A stretch of 64,000 nt of DNA, from NCBI RefSeq assembly GCF_003353015.1, contig NZ_QREM01000007.1, positions 708,171-772,170 on the forward strand, read 5' to 3'. Made by a program: the position numbers and the translations under genes. Within the stretch, counting starts at the first letter, position 1; every line of letters begins with the position of its first letter. The notes under the pieces were generated by a model. That model made no database searches. It saw nothing but the letters and a program-made list of their open reading frames with translations, and had not been told where the DNA came from. Source of the stretch: Xanthomonas arboricola. Lineage in GTDB: Bacteria; Pseudomonadota; Gammaproteobacteria; Xanthomonadales; Xanthomonadaceae. This document shows positions 48,901 to 58,008 of this stretch, piece by piece.

Positions 48901-50317
48901 CGGCCAGCAGCCCGTCCACGTCGCCGCTGCCGTAACGCGCCAGCTTGGCTGCCAATGCCGCCGGGCCGCCATGCACCTGCAGCGATCGCCATGCGGCCGC
49001 GGTGATGTACTGCGCGTAGGAGTTGGACCAGTGTTCCGGCGAACCCGGGTTGTCGGTGTACTTGCCCCCGCCAGCGGTTTCGCCGGCGCTGAGCCAGCTG
49101 CCGTAGGCATAGAGCGGATCGCGCAGGTATTTCAGGTCGTCCACGAACATGCCGGTGGTCAGCACGATGGCGTTGTTGTAGCCCAGCACCCCTTCGATGG
49201 CGACCGGGAACTGGTAGTCGTTGCCCGGCACGTTGGCATCGAGCAGGTTGAAGCGCAGCAGCCACCAGCGATAGAACAGGCTCTTGGTGATGTTTTCGTC
49301 CGGCGTTTCCAGATACGGCACGTTGTCCACCCACCAGCGGTTGTAGCTGGCAACGTGGTGCCGATAGGCCTGTTGCGGCGATTGCGCCGCGATCTGCCGG
49401 TAGTCGGCGCGTGCTTCGGGCAGCTCGTCGGTCAGCAGACCCAGTTGCAGCTTGATCGCCGGCGTCTTGCCAACCGCCGGCACGGCCACCTCGCGCACCA
49501 GGCGCTGGCCCTCGACCCGGAACCCGTCGCCGGACAGGCGCGGGAATACCGTGGTGATGGCGTTGTAGGCATCGAACGCGCCGGTCAGCTCGTCACCGTC
49601 GGCGTGCTGCGCCATCGGCGAGCGTGCCTGGACCGACAGCGTATGCGCCGCACCGTCCAGACTGGACAGCACGATGCTGGCCACCGCCACGTTCTGCTCG
49701 GTGATGTACTTGACCAGGTGCATCCGCACGCCGGCAGCCGCATCTTCGAACACCGTGCTGAAATAGCTGGGCGTCTGCCGCCGCTGCTGCGCACGCTCGG
49801 TCCAGTGCACAGGCGCGCTGCCCTGGGTGGATTCGATACGGAACAACGCGTCGTAATCGGTGGCATGCCAATAGGCGGCCTGCCCGACGAAGCCGGGCAG
49901 CTCCGGCAGATGCGCCGACAGATAGGCCGCGCGGCCGCGCGTGAACAGCCAGTTGTTGGTCTCCTCCGCACCACCGGCGCTGCCCTCGCGCACCAGCATG
50001 CGATCGATCCAGAAATCCTGCCCGGGCGCCTGCCCCGCGCCATGGTCAAGGTCGGCGGCGTAGATGCGGGCCAGCTGCCCGCCGGGTGCGAAGGCCACGC
50101 CGGTGTCCGGCACCGGATGCGCCAGCCCGCGAAACTGCGGCGCACCGATCGCCGCGTTGGCGATGGCCGGTGGCGGCTCGATCGCCTGTGTGGCGGTGGC
50201 CGCGCAGGCGATCGACAGGCTGGCCATTCCGCACAGTGCGGCGGCGACCCGGCAGCGCAGCGCGGCGATGCCGCGCCGCTGCAGGCGTCGCCCTGGCTGC
50301 AGGTGATGGCTCAGCAT
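45947..50317 (-). CDS. Large secreted GH121-like beta-L-arabinobiosidase (HypBA2-like)
   Basis: A 1456-residue multi-domain hydrolase. The ATG at 50317 gives a signal peptide ending near CAATA. An N-terminal beta-sandwich (about 60-330) precedes an (alpha/alpha)6 domain (about 340-800, with YRWWLLRFNLLD, NGLIEYEWAAMTGND, DWKETNNYYPF, WIHHTQLGATNF), then an F5/8 type C module (about 890-1030), a PKD-like segment, a second discoidin-like module, and two Big_4 Ig-like domains at the C-terminus (VTAFFADGSVLPMAVQW and VSVQYNDGSRERLPVQW). Size, C-terminal Ig domains and linkage to GH43 and GH127 point to HypBA2, which releases beta-Ara2 from hydroxyproline glycans. The GH121 assignment is not proven by eye. 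Confidence 0.75.
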   Translation of the reverse strand: MLSHHLQPGRRLQRRGIAALRCRVAAALCGMASLSIACAATATQAIEPPPAIANAAIGAPQFRGLAHPVPDTGVAFAPGGQLARIYAADLDHGAGQAPGQDFWIDRMLVREGSAGGAEETNNWLFTRGRAAYLSAHLPELPGFVGQAAYWHATDYDALFRIESTQGSAPVHWTERAQQRRQTPSYFSTVFEDAAAGVRMHLVKYITEQNVAVASIVLSSLDGAAHTLSVQARSPMAQHADGDELTGAFDAYNAITTVFPRLSGDGFRVEGQRLVREVAVPAVGKTPAIKLQLGLLTDELPEARADYRQIAAQSPQQAYRHHVASYNRWWVDNVPYLETPDENITKSLFYRWWLLRFNLLDANVPGNDYQFPVAIEGVLGYNNAIVLTTGMFVDDLKYLRDPLYAYGSWLSAGETAGGGKYTDNPGSPEHWSNSYAQYITAAAWRSLQVHGGPAALAAKLARYGSGDVDGLLAAYDLNHNGLIEYEWAAMTGNDADAVSFDWARRHGGIRMDRTESAYVYANAQAAAEAAALAGDTATAHRMQATAQRIRKAVLAVLWQGHGAHADSVGLHGDLLKHRQAGGARLPVDWKETNNYYPFSVGLMPKRGDADDDPSYVRALRLFADAAQYPLFPFYTANQVDLKARGSGAAAGSNNFSTINATVGLRLLGTALRTYPSPYLSARSYRSLLYWNAWATYIDGDNRYPDQNEFWARGSAAAGGSIGYRSWIHHTQLGATNFSMIEDAMGLRPRSDSKIELYPIAIGWEHFAADNLRYRGRNLSIVWDRDGTHYGGNVGKGYGVYLDGQLAFRVDRLAHVIYDPASGQVSAAPDAVNPEGPARVLESHPAQIASITQVPVAADARTAQILAKAGVDVTLAGAASRNLAQGAAVVASFATPGYAAAAAVDGSTASAPFWGTRGSPARSDWIALDLGSPQLVDQLVLYVYRSSSPEGTQHGFPSGTRAGYAAPWSYTLQYFRDGDWKTVPGQVRDLPFAAGNRNRVRFPAIRAQRLRVVVSHAGDARTGIKELQLFHTGAAPPAVDGAGSPQAGVQVQAWQLDDPAAAGHVVVRGRIGADGRSAAPLQLHWEVWQGPDGGDAVFADSAALQTSVRFTRAGHYTLRLTASDGTERAHADVAVDAPAAPALQWIALQGVATASAEVTAAHHRVQALNDGFVPAAGSMPGNARRWGSYGRAQPASVWLQYRWPLPVRVSSSALLLWDDQPEGGVAPPTGWKLQALRDGRWQDIASPGGYPVAAHGAASTAMFAPIVTTGLRAVLTTQATPRGRLALGVDEWQVASELPRQLEDIDLRTAPGQRPALPQTVTAFFADGSVLPMAVQWPEVPPSKLASEGRVELQGLLAGVLPVKASIWVRASPPGQITTVQALPVVTAAPGQPPTLPGFVSVQYNDGSRERLPVQWPLLAPARYAQQGSIVLSGTAQGRAPTGQVAVPLTLQITAPTP

Positions 50318-50588
50318 GCCGCGCTGCCCCGGTGGACACTGCCGACGCACCGGCGCAAGGCCCCTCGCCGCTCACGCACCAGCGCCACCCATCCGGCGGC
50401 GTGGCGGCAGGCCACTGCCCGCGCGCGGCCACGCAGGCGGGCACCACCGCCCATGCACTGGATGCACGGCCACCGCGCCGGCCGGCTGCGTCGCAGCGCC
50501 GGTGCGCCGTGGCGGAGCAGCGGCGAGGACGGCGTGGCCGCATGCGCATCGCCGGCACGGGCAGCACCCGCGCACCCATCGACGCCCG

Positions 50589-53402
50589 TCAAAACTCCAC
50601 CCGCAGCCGGCTCCAGAAATAGCGGCCCAGGGTGTCGTAGGTGGTCGCCTCGGTATTGGCCGCGTTGGAATAGCTGTAGAAACGCGGCGGCGCGCGGTTG
50701 CCCAGGTTATCCACGCCCACCGCCAGCGTGCCGTGCACGGCCGCGATCTTCCGGCTCAGCGAGGCGTCGTGGTACACCATCGAGCCGATCGGAAAATAGC
50801 GGCAACTGCCATCGGCATTGGTGTCGGCACAGAATGCCTCGTACCGGCTGCCGTTGACGGTGCGCCCCAGATAGCGGGTAGTCCAGCTCGCGTGCCACGG
50901 GCCCCTGTCCCAGGCCAGGTTGGCCACCGCCCGCCAGCGCGGCATGTTGCCCCAGCTGGAGTTTTCGCCGACGTAGTTGTGCGCGTCGCCAGCAAAGCGA
51001 TAGCGGGAGAAGAACGTTGCATCCAGCCCGGCCGACAGGTCGCCCCAGGCGGCCTCGGTCAGCGTGTAGTGGAGGCCGGCGTCGTAGCCGCGAATATCGA
51101 CCTTGCCGCTGTTGTAGGCGAACGGCACCGACACCCGGGTCAGCTGGCCGGACGCATCGCGCTGGATCAACGGGCAGAGCGCAGCATCGCGTGCGTCGAA
51201 GCAATCGCTGACCACCTGTTGCAGGCCGATCCCGCTCAGCATGTCGTCCAGCACCACGCGCCAGCTGTCCACGTTGAGCGACAGCCCACGCACCGCTTCC
51301 GGGTCGTACACCAGGCCGACATTGTAGGAACGGCCGCGTTCGGGCTTGAGCCGGAAGCCGAGATTGTTGGCACCGGAGGTGACCACGTTGAACTGCGCGG
51401 TGTTGGTGAAGCTGCCATCGTTGGGCACGTTGGCGCAGGCCGGATTGCCGGGGCCTGCGTAGCCATCGCACGGGTCCTGGAAATCGCCGGTGGTGTCGAC
51501 CACCGCGTTGTACGGCGAACCGTAGAGATCGCCCAGCGCCGGTGCGCGAAACACCTGCGAGCCGGTGGCACGCAGCAGTAGGTTGGCGATCGGCCGCCAC
51601 TCGATCGCCACCTTGCTGTTGGTCGTGCTGCCCCAGGCATCGTAGTTGGAATAGCGCGAGCCCAGATTGAGATTCAGGCTGCTGGTAAACGGCACATCCT
51701 TGAGCAACGGCAGCAGCAGCTCGGCGTAGGCCTCGCGTACCGATTCCTCGCGCCCCTGCTGGAGGATGCAGCCATCGTTGTAATCGCAGTTGCCGTCGGC
51801 GTCGGCAGCGGCCACGTCGCTGCTGGTGCCCTGGGCAAACCTGTTGGTGCGGTAGACCAGCCCCACTGCCGCCTGCACGGCGCCGGCCGGCAGCGGGAAC
51901 AGGTCGCCATTGGCGCTGATGTCGACAAACCGCATCTGGCTTTCGTCGATCAGGTCCACCGCCCGCTGGGTGCCGCGTAACGCGGCAATGGTGGCCGGGT
52001 CGTCGGGGTTGAAGATGTTGATCGGCGTGCAGCCGGCAATCACTGCGCCTGGCGCACCACACCTGACCACGCCATCACTGTCCAGGAACGAGGCGCCCAC
52101 CGCAGCGTTCAATGCCGAGGTCACCGAAAAGCCGGTGCGCACCAAGGTGTCCTTGTAGCGCGCGTAGCCGGCCGCTGCGTCCCATTGCCAGCTGCTGCCC
52201 TCCACCCGCCCACGCACCCCGGCCACGAGGTTGGTCTGGAACATGGTGGCGGTATAGACGCGCGTGTTGGCTTGGGTGGAACGCAGCAGATAGCGGTCCA
52301 GCTGGTCGCCGAACGGGTTGTAGTAGTTGTCCACCGCATCCTGCATCTCCATGCCGAACGCATCCAGCCGCGAAGTGGTCTTGCTGCGCGTCCAGAACAC
52401 GTCCATGTAACCCTGCACGGCAGGAGTGACGTCGAAACTGCCGTGCAGCGAAGCGTTGGTGCGCTCGATCGGGGTGATCAGGTATTGCGCGTCGTAGGCG
52501 TTGTAGCTGTCGGTCGCGCGTTGATAGGGGCGAAAGGCCTGCGCGTCCACCGGGCCGGGCGCCACGCCGTCCACCGGCGTCACCACGCGCCCATCGGTCA
52601 GCAGCGCACGCGTATTTCCGCCGCGGATTTCACTGACCTGCCCATCGAGAAACTCCACCGCCTTGGCCGCGTAGCTGCGGTCGCGGTTGAAGACCGGATT
52701 CATCGAATTGCGACTGAGCCCCAGAATCAGCCCGCCGCGGTCCCAGCTCCTGCCCCATTCCAGCCCCAGCGTGCGTTTGTTGGCATCGCCGTGGGTACTC
52801 TGTGCGTAGTCGACGGTGGCGGCAACCCCGTCGTACTTGTCCTTGAGAATGATGTTGACCACGCCGCCGATCGCATCGGACCCATAGACCGACGATGCAC
52901 CGTCGGTCAGCACCTCCACCCGCTCCACCATGGCCGCAGGAATCGCATTGACATCCACGCCCGGGGCCGAAGCCACGCTGCTGGCGGGGCCGGCCATGCG
53001 ATGCCCGTTGACCAGCACCAGGGTGCGCTCCGGGCCCAGGTTACGCAGCGACACCAAGGCGCGGCCATGGCTGAAGCCGGAGTTGAGCGCCGGACCGGGC
53101 ATGAACCCGGCCATGGCCGGCATCTGCTGCAGCAGCCGGCCAAGCGTGCTCTGGCCGCTGTCTTCGATGCGCTGCCGATCGATGACGATCACCGGGCTGG
53201 CAGTTTCGGCATCCACACGCCGCAAATGGGTACCGGTGACATTGATCTGTTCCAGCGTCTGCGGGGCGCTGCCTGCGTCGGCCAGCTGCTGCGCTGCCGC
53301 CGGCACGGTGGCCAGCACCAGGACCAGCACGATGGCGTTGCGCAAGGACGTGGGTTGCAAACGACGGCACGACGACGAAATCACGGAGCGGCTCGACGAC
53401 AT
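50589..53402 (-). CDS. TonB-dependent receptor of the arabinoside locus
   Basis: A 937-residue outer-membrane transporter. AAGGA precedes the ATG at 53402; the signal peptide ends near VPAAAQ. The plug includes INVTGTHLRRVDAETASPV, LVLVNGHRMAG and YGSDAIGGVVNIIL; the C-terminus is YFWSRLRVEF. It is a paralogue of the receptor at 37970-40864 and heads the unit TonB receptor, HypBA2-like, HypAA-like, S9 peptidase, with a 271-base gap to the next gene. It probably imports the released oligosaccharides or glycopeptides. Confidence 0.92.
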   Translation of the reverse strand: MSSSRSVISSSCRRLQPTSLRNAIVLVLVLATVPAAAQQLADAGSAPQTLEQINVTGTHLRRVDAETASPVIVIDRQRIEDSGQSTLGRLLQQMPAMAGFMPGPALNSGFSHGRALVSLRNLGPERTLVLVNGHRMAGPASSVASAPGVDVNAIPAAMVERVEVLTDGASSVYGSDAIGGVVNIILKDKYDGVAATVDYAQSTHGDANKRTLGLEWGRSWDRGGLILGLSRNSMNPVFNRDRSYAAKAVEFLDGQVSEIRGGNTRALLTDGRVVTPVDGVAPGPVDAQAFRPYQRATDSYNAYDAQYLITPIERTNASLHGSFDVTPAVQGYMDVFWTRSKTTSRLDAFGMEMQDAVDNYYNPFGDQLDRYLLRSTQANTRVYTATMFQTNLVAGVRGRVEGSSWQWDAAAGYARYKDTLVRTGFSVTSALNAAVGASFLDSDGVVRCGAPGAVIAGCTPINIFNPDDPATIAALRGTQRAVDLIDESQMRFVDISANGDLFPLPAGAVQAAVGLVYRTNRFAQGTSSDVAAADADGNCDYNDGCILQQGREESVREAYAELLLPLLKDVPFTSSLNLNLGSRYSNYDAWGSTTNSKVAIEWRPIANLLLRATGSQVFRAPALGDLYGSPYNAVVDTTGDFQDPCDGYAGPGNPACANVPNDGSFTNTAQFNVVTSGANNLGFRLKPERGRSYNVGLVYDPEAVRGLSLNVDSWRVVLDDMLSGIGLQQVVSDCFDARDAALCPLIQRDASGQLTRVSVPFAYNSGKVDIRGYDAGLHYTLTEAAWGDLSAGLDATFFSRYRFAGDAHNYVGENSSWGNMPRWRAVANLAWDRGPWHASWTTRYLGRTVNGSRYEAFCADTNADGSCRYFPIGSMVYHDASLSRKIAAVHGTLAVGVDNLGNRAPPRFYSYSNAANTEATTYDTLGRYFWSRLRVEF

Positions 53403-53994
53403 CGGAAGTCCTTGTGCTTGAACAGGGCAACGGCTCATCCAGCGCGCACGGCCAGGCCGCACCGCATTGGCGCCAGCGGAAAGAGATCACGACAAAAAAA
53501 CGGCACTGCGCTGCCGATAGAACGGCAGCTGTCCACCACGCGACGGTGCGGCTCCCCCCTGAGAGCACGTGCCCAGGCATTGCCGGGCGACGCAAAAAAA
53601 GCTTGCGGCAACGCCAGCACGACGTCTTGACGAATTTATCCGGCTCGCATGCGGAAATTGACGTGCTTGTGCCCGTTTATCGGCATAGCAGCCTGCAGGG
53701 CGCGCCTTCCCGCCGCATCGCCTGATCGTGCCTGCTGCCCAGGGTGGAGACGCAAGCTGCAGCTTGTGTCGGCGTCGGGCGTGGCACTGGCACATGCCTG
53801 CGCGGCATCGTGCGACCGAGCTCCTGCGCGTGCATCGACGCCGTCCGGATCGGCCTGCGATCTGCGGCACCGCAGCGCCGCATGCATGCCCGAGCTGCAC
53901 ACAGGTGCACGCGCGACCGGCCCGCCGGGCCACTCCCGGCGGCGTGCAACGCACGGCTGCGCCGTACCGCCGGGCTAGTACGCGGTGCCCTGCC
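53403..53994. other. Intergenic region upstream of the TonB receptor
   Basis: 592 bases between the receptor start and the stop of the Tat-exported protein, both on the minus strand. Presumably it contains the receptor promoter; no convincing -35/-10 pair was identified. The 10-mer ATGCGGAAAT at 53649-53658 recurs at 56430-56439 upstream of the Tat gene. No gene was seen. Confidence 0.5.
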
Positions 53995-56352
53995 TCAGCC
54001 GTACCACGCCTGCACCTTGACCGCTGCCGCGGCTGCGGGCAGCGCCACGCGGTCGGCGTGCGGGCCTTGCAGGCGCGCCGGTGCGCCATCGACCAGCACG
54101 CGTTGCAGGCGCGTGCCTGCCGGTGCGCGCAGGCTGAGCCAGGTCCGAGGCGGCGCGCGTTCCGGCAACTGCACCTCGGCATCGATGCGGCGTGCCTGCG
54201 TGTCGTTGCGCAGGCTCAGCGTGAGCTTGCCCCAGCGCGTGGGCGCTGCGGTGATGCCCACCGCCGCACCGCTGCCCAGCCACGCGCGCGGCAGCGCACG
54301 CGCCAGGAACAACTGCTCGCCTGCGCTATCGTCGCTGACCAGCATCCAGCGCAACAGCAACGGGATGGTCATCTGCGCCGGCATGCAGAACAGCGGCATG
54401 CCGCCGGTGATGCCGCTGACCTCGCCGGCGGTCCAGCTGCCACGCGTATGTACCTGGTAGCGATGCGCGTAGACGAACAACAGATACTCTTCGATGCGAT
54501 CCAGCCGCAGCAGCTGTTGCGCATAGCCGTAGGAAATGAAACCGAGCAGGTCGCGGCTGCCCGGCTCGGGCGGTGCGATATTGGCCACCACGCCGATGCT
54601 GGTGCCGCCGTGGCCGCGCAGGCAGTCGATCACCAGGTTGGCCAGGTCGTCGGGCAGCACATCGGCCTGCAGCAATTCGGCATAGGCGCGATGCGGCCAC
54701 TGCTGCTCGCTCGGTTTTTCCTGCAGCAACGACTGGCGAAACGTCAATGTGGTGCCCGGCAACGGGCCGATATACGGCGGCGACAGATCGCGGCGCACGT
54801 TGGCGCGCAGGCTGGCGTGCAGCCGTGTGCGCAACTGCCTGGCGCGACGCTGCCATTGGGCGGCCAGACCGGCATCGCCACCGAGCGTGCTCCAGACCTG
54901 GGCGATGTCTTCCCAGCCGCGAATCGTCAGCGCGCTGTTGGCGTAATAGGGTTTCCACCACAGCGACGGGTCGGGAAACAGGCAGGCATCGGATTCGTTC
55001 CAGCCATGCAGCAGGCCATGGCCGTGGGCGCTGCGCGGCAAGGCCAGCGCCTGGTCGTGCAGGCCGCACAGCACCTGCGCGGTGGCGGCGATCTTGGGCA
55101 GCAGGCGCCGCAACCGCGCCGCATCGCCGGTGTAGCGCAGATAGCGCGCCAGCAGCGACAGGGTCAGCCCGAACTGCCCGACCTCCGGCCCGCGCATGTT
55201 CGGCAGGCCGTCGTCCTGCACGAACTCGTCGAAGTAATTGTCCAGCACCGCAGCGGCCTGCGCGAAGCGGCCCCATTCCAGATTGGCGTAGAACGAACTG
55301 GTGAAGGTGTCCTGGAAGCCGTCGTATTCGTTGCCGTAGTAGTCGCGCTCCACCGCACCGTACTTCGGGTAATCGCCACCCGGGCGCACCACCAGCTCGC
55401 GTGCGAAGGCGAACTGCGCCATGGCATTCCAGCTGGCATCGGGCAGTTGCGCCTGCACCGTGCCGTCCAGGGCCTGCTGCCAGTACGCGGCAAAATCGAG
55501 CAAGGCCGCGTAGAACTGTTCGGCAGTGGCCGGCTTGCGCGACGGTGCGAACGCGGGATAGCTGTGGGTGTAATGCACGCCGACGATCTCCCCGCCACGC
55601 ACATGCATCGTGCGGTGCCAGGTCTGCACCACGAAGCGATCGCTGGCACGCACATCGGCAAACACCAGCACGTCGTACCAGCCATCGGCCTCGCCGTCGC
55701 GCCGCATCACCTTGCGCACCGCCGGCATCCAGCCGCCCAGCAGGCCTTCCTCGCGCCGCTTGATCAGCGCCTCGTCGCCCAGCTCGGGGAAGGCGTGTTC
55801 GGGCCGCGCGGTGCGGCTACGGCCGTTGGGCAGGATCGGCATGGTGTCCAGGCTTTCGCGGGTGCCGACGAAGGTGGTCCACGGCCAGCGGCCACCAGTG
55901 TCCTTGGGGTCGAGCAGCGAGGCCGGCGGTGGCGCGACATCGCGCACCTGCGCCTCGTCCGGGTCGCCATCGCGCAGCAGGCGGTCGGCAAGCAGATCCG
56001 CCTCGGGCATCGCCACCTCGGCCAGCGACATCCCGAAGTACGGCTTGCCCTCGGCCGGATAGGCCGGCTCGGTGCGCTTGTCCAGGCGCAGCATGCCGCT
56101 GTCGCTCCACAGCGTCAGCGCACCCTGCGGGCTGTCGAGGTGCTCGTAGACGGTCCACTGCTGCTGCAGGTGTTCAAAACTGCACAGCTTGCGGCCCACA
56201 TGCGCGGCCGACGGCAGCGCTTCAAGACGTGGCAGCGCCGCTGGCGGCAACGTCGCCGGGGTGTGCGACGTGCCCGGCATTGCGAGCGCGGCACCTGCGC
56301 CCACCGCCGCAGTCGCCGCCATGCCCTGACGCAAAAAGGTCCTGCGGTCCAT
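53995..56352 (-). CDS. Tat-exported six-hairpin (glycosidase-like) protein of unknown function
   Basis: A 785-residue protein. The ATG at 56352, preceded by GAGGGC, gives a twin-arginine signal MDRRTFLRQGMAATAAVGAG. Residues about 290-640 look like an (alpha/alpha)6 toroid as in many glycosidases (YDGFQDTFTSSFYANLEWGR, VGQFGLTLSLLARYLRYTGD, LLHGWNESDACL), with acidic residues in DYYGNEYDGF and GWNESDA as candidate catalytic groups; a beta-sandwich follows. I do not recognise a named family. Its position upstream of the arabinosidase genes suggests it acts on the same glycan, for instance the Hyp-Ara or Ser-Gal linkage. That is inference. Confidence 0.8.
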   Translation of the reverse strand: MDRRTFLRQGMAATAAVGAGAALAMPGTSHTPATLPPAALPRLEALPSAAHVGRKLCSFEHLQQQWTVYEHLDSPQGALTLWSDSGMLRLDKRTEPAYPAEGKPYFGMSLAEVAMPEADLLADRLLRDGDPDEAQVRDVAPPPASLLDPKDTGGRWPWTTFVGTRESLDTMPILPNGRSRTARPEHAFPELGDEALIKRREEGLLGGWMPAVRKVMRRDGEADGWYDVLVFADVRASDRFVVQTWHRTMHVRGGEIVGVHYTHSYPAFAPSRKPATAEQFYAALLDFAAYWQQALDGTVQAQLPDASWNAMAQFAFARELVVRPGGDYPKYGAVERDYYGNEYDGFQDTFTSSFYANLEWGRFAQAAAVLDNYFDEFVQDDGLPNMRGPEVGQFGLTLSLLARYLRYTGDAARLRRLLPKIAATAQVLCGLHDQALALPRSAHGHGLLHGWNESDACLFPDPSLWWKPYYANSALTIRGWEDIAQVWSTLGGDAGLAAQWQRRARQLRTRLHASLRANVRRDLSPPYIGPLPGTTLTFRQSLLQEKPSEQQWPHRAYAELLQADVLPDDLANLVIDCLRGHGGTSIGVVANIAPPEPGSRDLLGFISYGYAQQLLRLDRIEEYLLFVYAHRYQVHTRGSWTAGEVSGITGGMPLFCMPAQMTIPLLLRWMLVSDDSAGEQLFLARALPRAWLGSGAAVGITAAPTRWGKLTLSLRNDTQARRIDAEVQLPERAPPRTWLSLRAPAGTRLQRVLVDGAPARLQGPHADRVALPAAAAAVKVQAWYG

Positions 56353-56852
56353 CGTCACGCCCTCGAGTGATTTCATCCACATCGTGCGCGACCGCGCACC
56401 CTGCGTCTTGTGGCGCGTATCTGGCACGTATGCGGAAATCCGCACATAACCGCGCACCGGTCGAGCAACGATCGCGCCGGTTGCGCTGCCGTGCCGGTTG
56501 GCTGTCGCGTGATCGAGCACCGGCAGTGAGCGCGGCAGCAGCGCTGGCGTGCCGACGGAGCGGCTTCCGCGCATCGCCAGCGAGACGCCGACACCAGCCG
56601 TGGCGCCATCGACGATACGCATCTGAGCAGACTGTTCCAACCCGCAGGCTGCCGGCTGCCGGATGTCGGCTGCAGTTGGTGACGCACGGCCCTCGCGGCA
56701 GCAGTGCAGCGCCTGTCCGTCGCCCCTGCCATTTAGCCGCGTGACTTTCTGGCCACGCCGGCATCTGCGCTGGCAGCCACACTGGCTGCGCCCACGCAGC
56801 CTGCCGCGTCGCCAGGCAGCCCCGCAACCAACGCCCACGTACAAGGACCGTC
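56353..56852. other. Divergent promoter region
   Basis: 500 bases between the minus-strand Tat-exported protein and the plus-strand DUF5694 gene. It contains TGCGGA-AA-TCCGCA (56431-56444), an interrupted palindrome that could be an operator, 78 bases upstream of the Tat gene. No gene was seen. Confidence 0.5.
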
Positions 56853-58008
56853 ATGCCGCCAGCCTTACCGCTTATCGCGCACGTTGCCCGCGCAACAACG
56901 CGGCTTCTTGACGCCGCCCCCACGTCCGCCAGGCGGTCAAGACCTCCAGCGCCGTCCTGGCTGTGGCTGGCCGTGATCGCGCCCTGCATCGCGCAGGCGC
57001 AGGTGGACCTGTCGCAGCTGGATGCCGAGATGGCCGCGCCACGCACCCAGGTGCTGGTGCTTGGCAGCGTGCACCTGTCGCAGTTGCCCAAGGGCAGCGA
57101 CATCCGTGCCGCGCGCCTGCAACCGTTGCTGGACCGGCTGGCCGCCTACAGGCCGGACATCATCACCACGGAGGACCTGTCGGGCGAAACCTGCGACCTG
57201 ATGCGGCGCCATCCTGCGGTCTACCTGCCCGAAGACACCACGACCTATTGCCCGGCGACCAGCGAGGCCGCGCGTGCCACCGGGCTGGATGTTCCCACCG
57301 CCATCGGCCAGGTCCGCACAGCGCTGCGCACCTGGCCGGCCGCGCCCACGCCGGCACAGCGTCGGCACCTGGCTGCGCTGTTCCTGGCCTCGGGCGAGCC
57401 GGCGTCTGCGCTGGTGCAATGGCTGCAGCTTGCGCAAGCCGACCAGCGCAGCGGCGATGGCCTGGATGCGGCACTGGTGGCGCGACTGCGCACGCTTGAA
57501 CAGCGTCCTGACGAGAGCTACCAGATCGCCGCGCGACTGGCGGCGCGCCTTGGCCTGCAGCGCGTCTACCCGGCCGACGATCACACCGGCGACAACGTTG
57601 ACCTGGGCGACCCGGCGGCGTACGGCAAGGCGATCCAGGCCGCCTGGGACAGGGCCGCGCCGCAGGCGCGCGGCATGCGCGAGCGCGAGGACCAGCTGGC
57701 CAGCGACGGCAAGGTGCTGGAGCTCTATCGCGCGATCAACCTGCCGGCCAGCCAGCAGCTGGCCATCGCGGTGGATTTTCGCGCCGCACTGAGCGAGGCC
57801 TCGCCGCTATCGCTACGTCTCCGGCTGGGAGATCCGCAACCTGCGCATGGTGTCCAACGTGCGTGCCAGCTTTGCCGATCAACCCGGTGCACGTGTGCTG
57901 GCGGTGGTGGGCGCTACGCACAAGCCCTGGTTCGACAACTGGTTGGGACAGCTGCAGGGCGTGGATATCGTGGATGCGGCGCAGGTGCTGGGTGCTGACG
58001 GAAAGTGA
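56853..58008 (+). pseudogene. DUF5694-family exported protein, frameshifted near the C-terminus
   Basis: AAGGA precedes the ATG at 56853. The frame codes a leader (SWLWLAVIAPCIAQAQ) and a TraB/ChaN-like DUF5694 domain starting QVLVLGSVHLSQLPKGS. At about 57807 the reading frame is broken: the same frame continues to 57998 with low-complexity Arg/Cys/Gly-rich sequence, while the +1 frame from 57808 to 58008 encodes the expected family end YRYVSGWEIRNLRMVSN ... VLAVVGATHKPWFDNWL. One extra base or two missing bases explain this. Either the gene is newly broken or the sequence has an error; the C-terminal His/Lys motif of the family is lost from the first frame. Confidence 0.8.

Noticed and set aside
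53487-54182. Minus-strand open frame between the Tat protein and the TonB receptor
   Set aside because: Arg/Ala/Cys-rich translation that overlaps the Tat gene's end; no start signal or homology.
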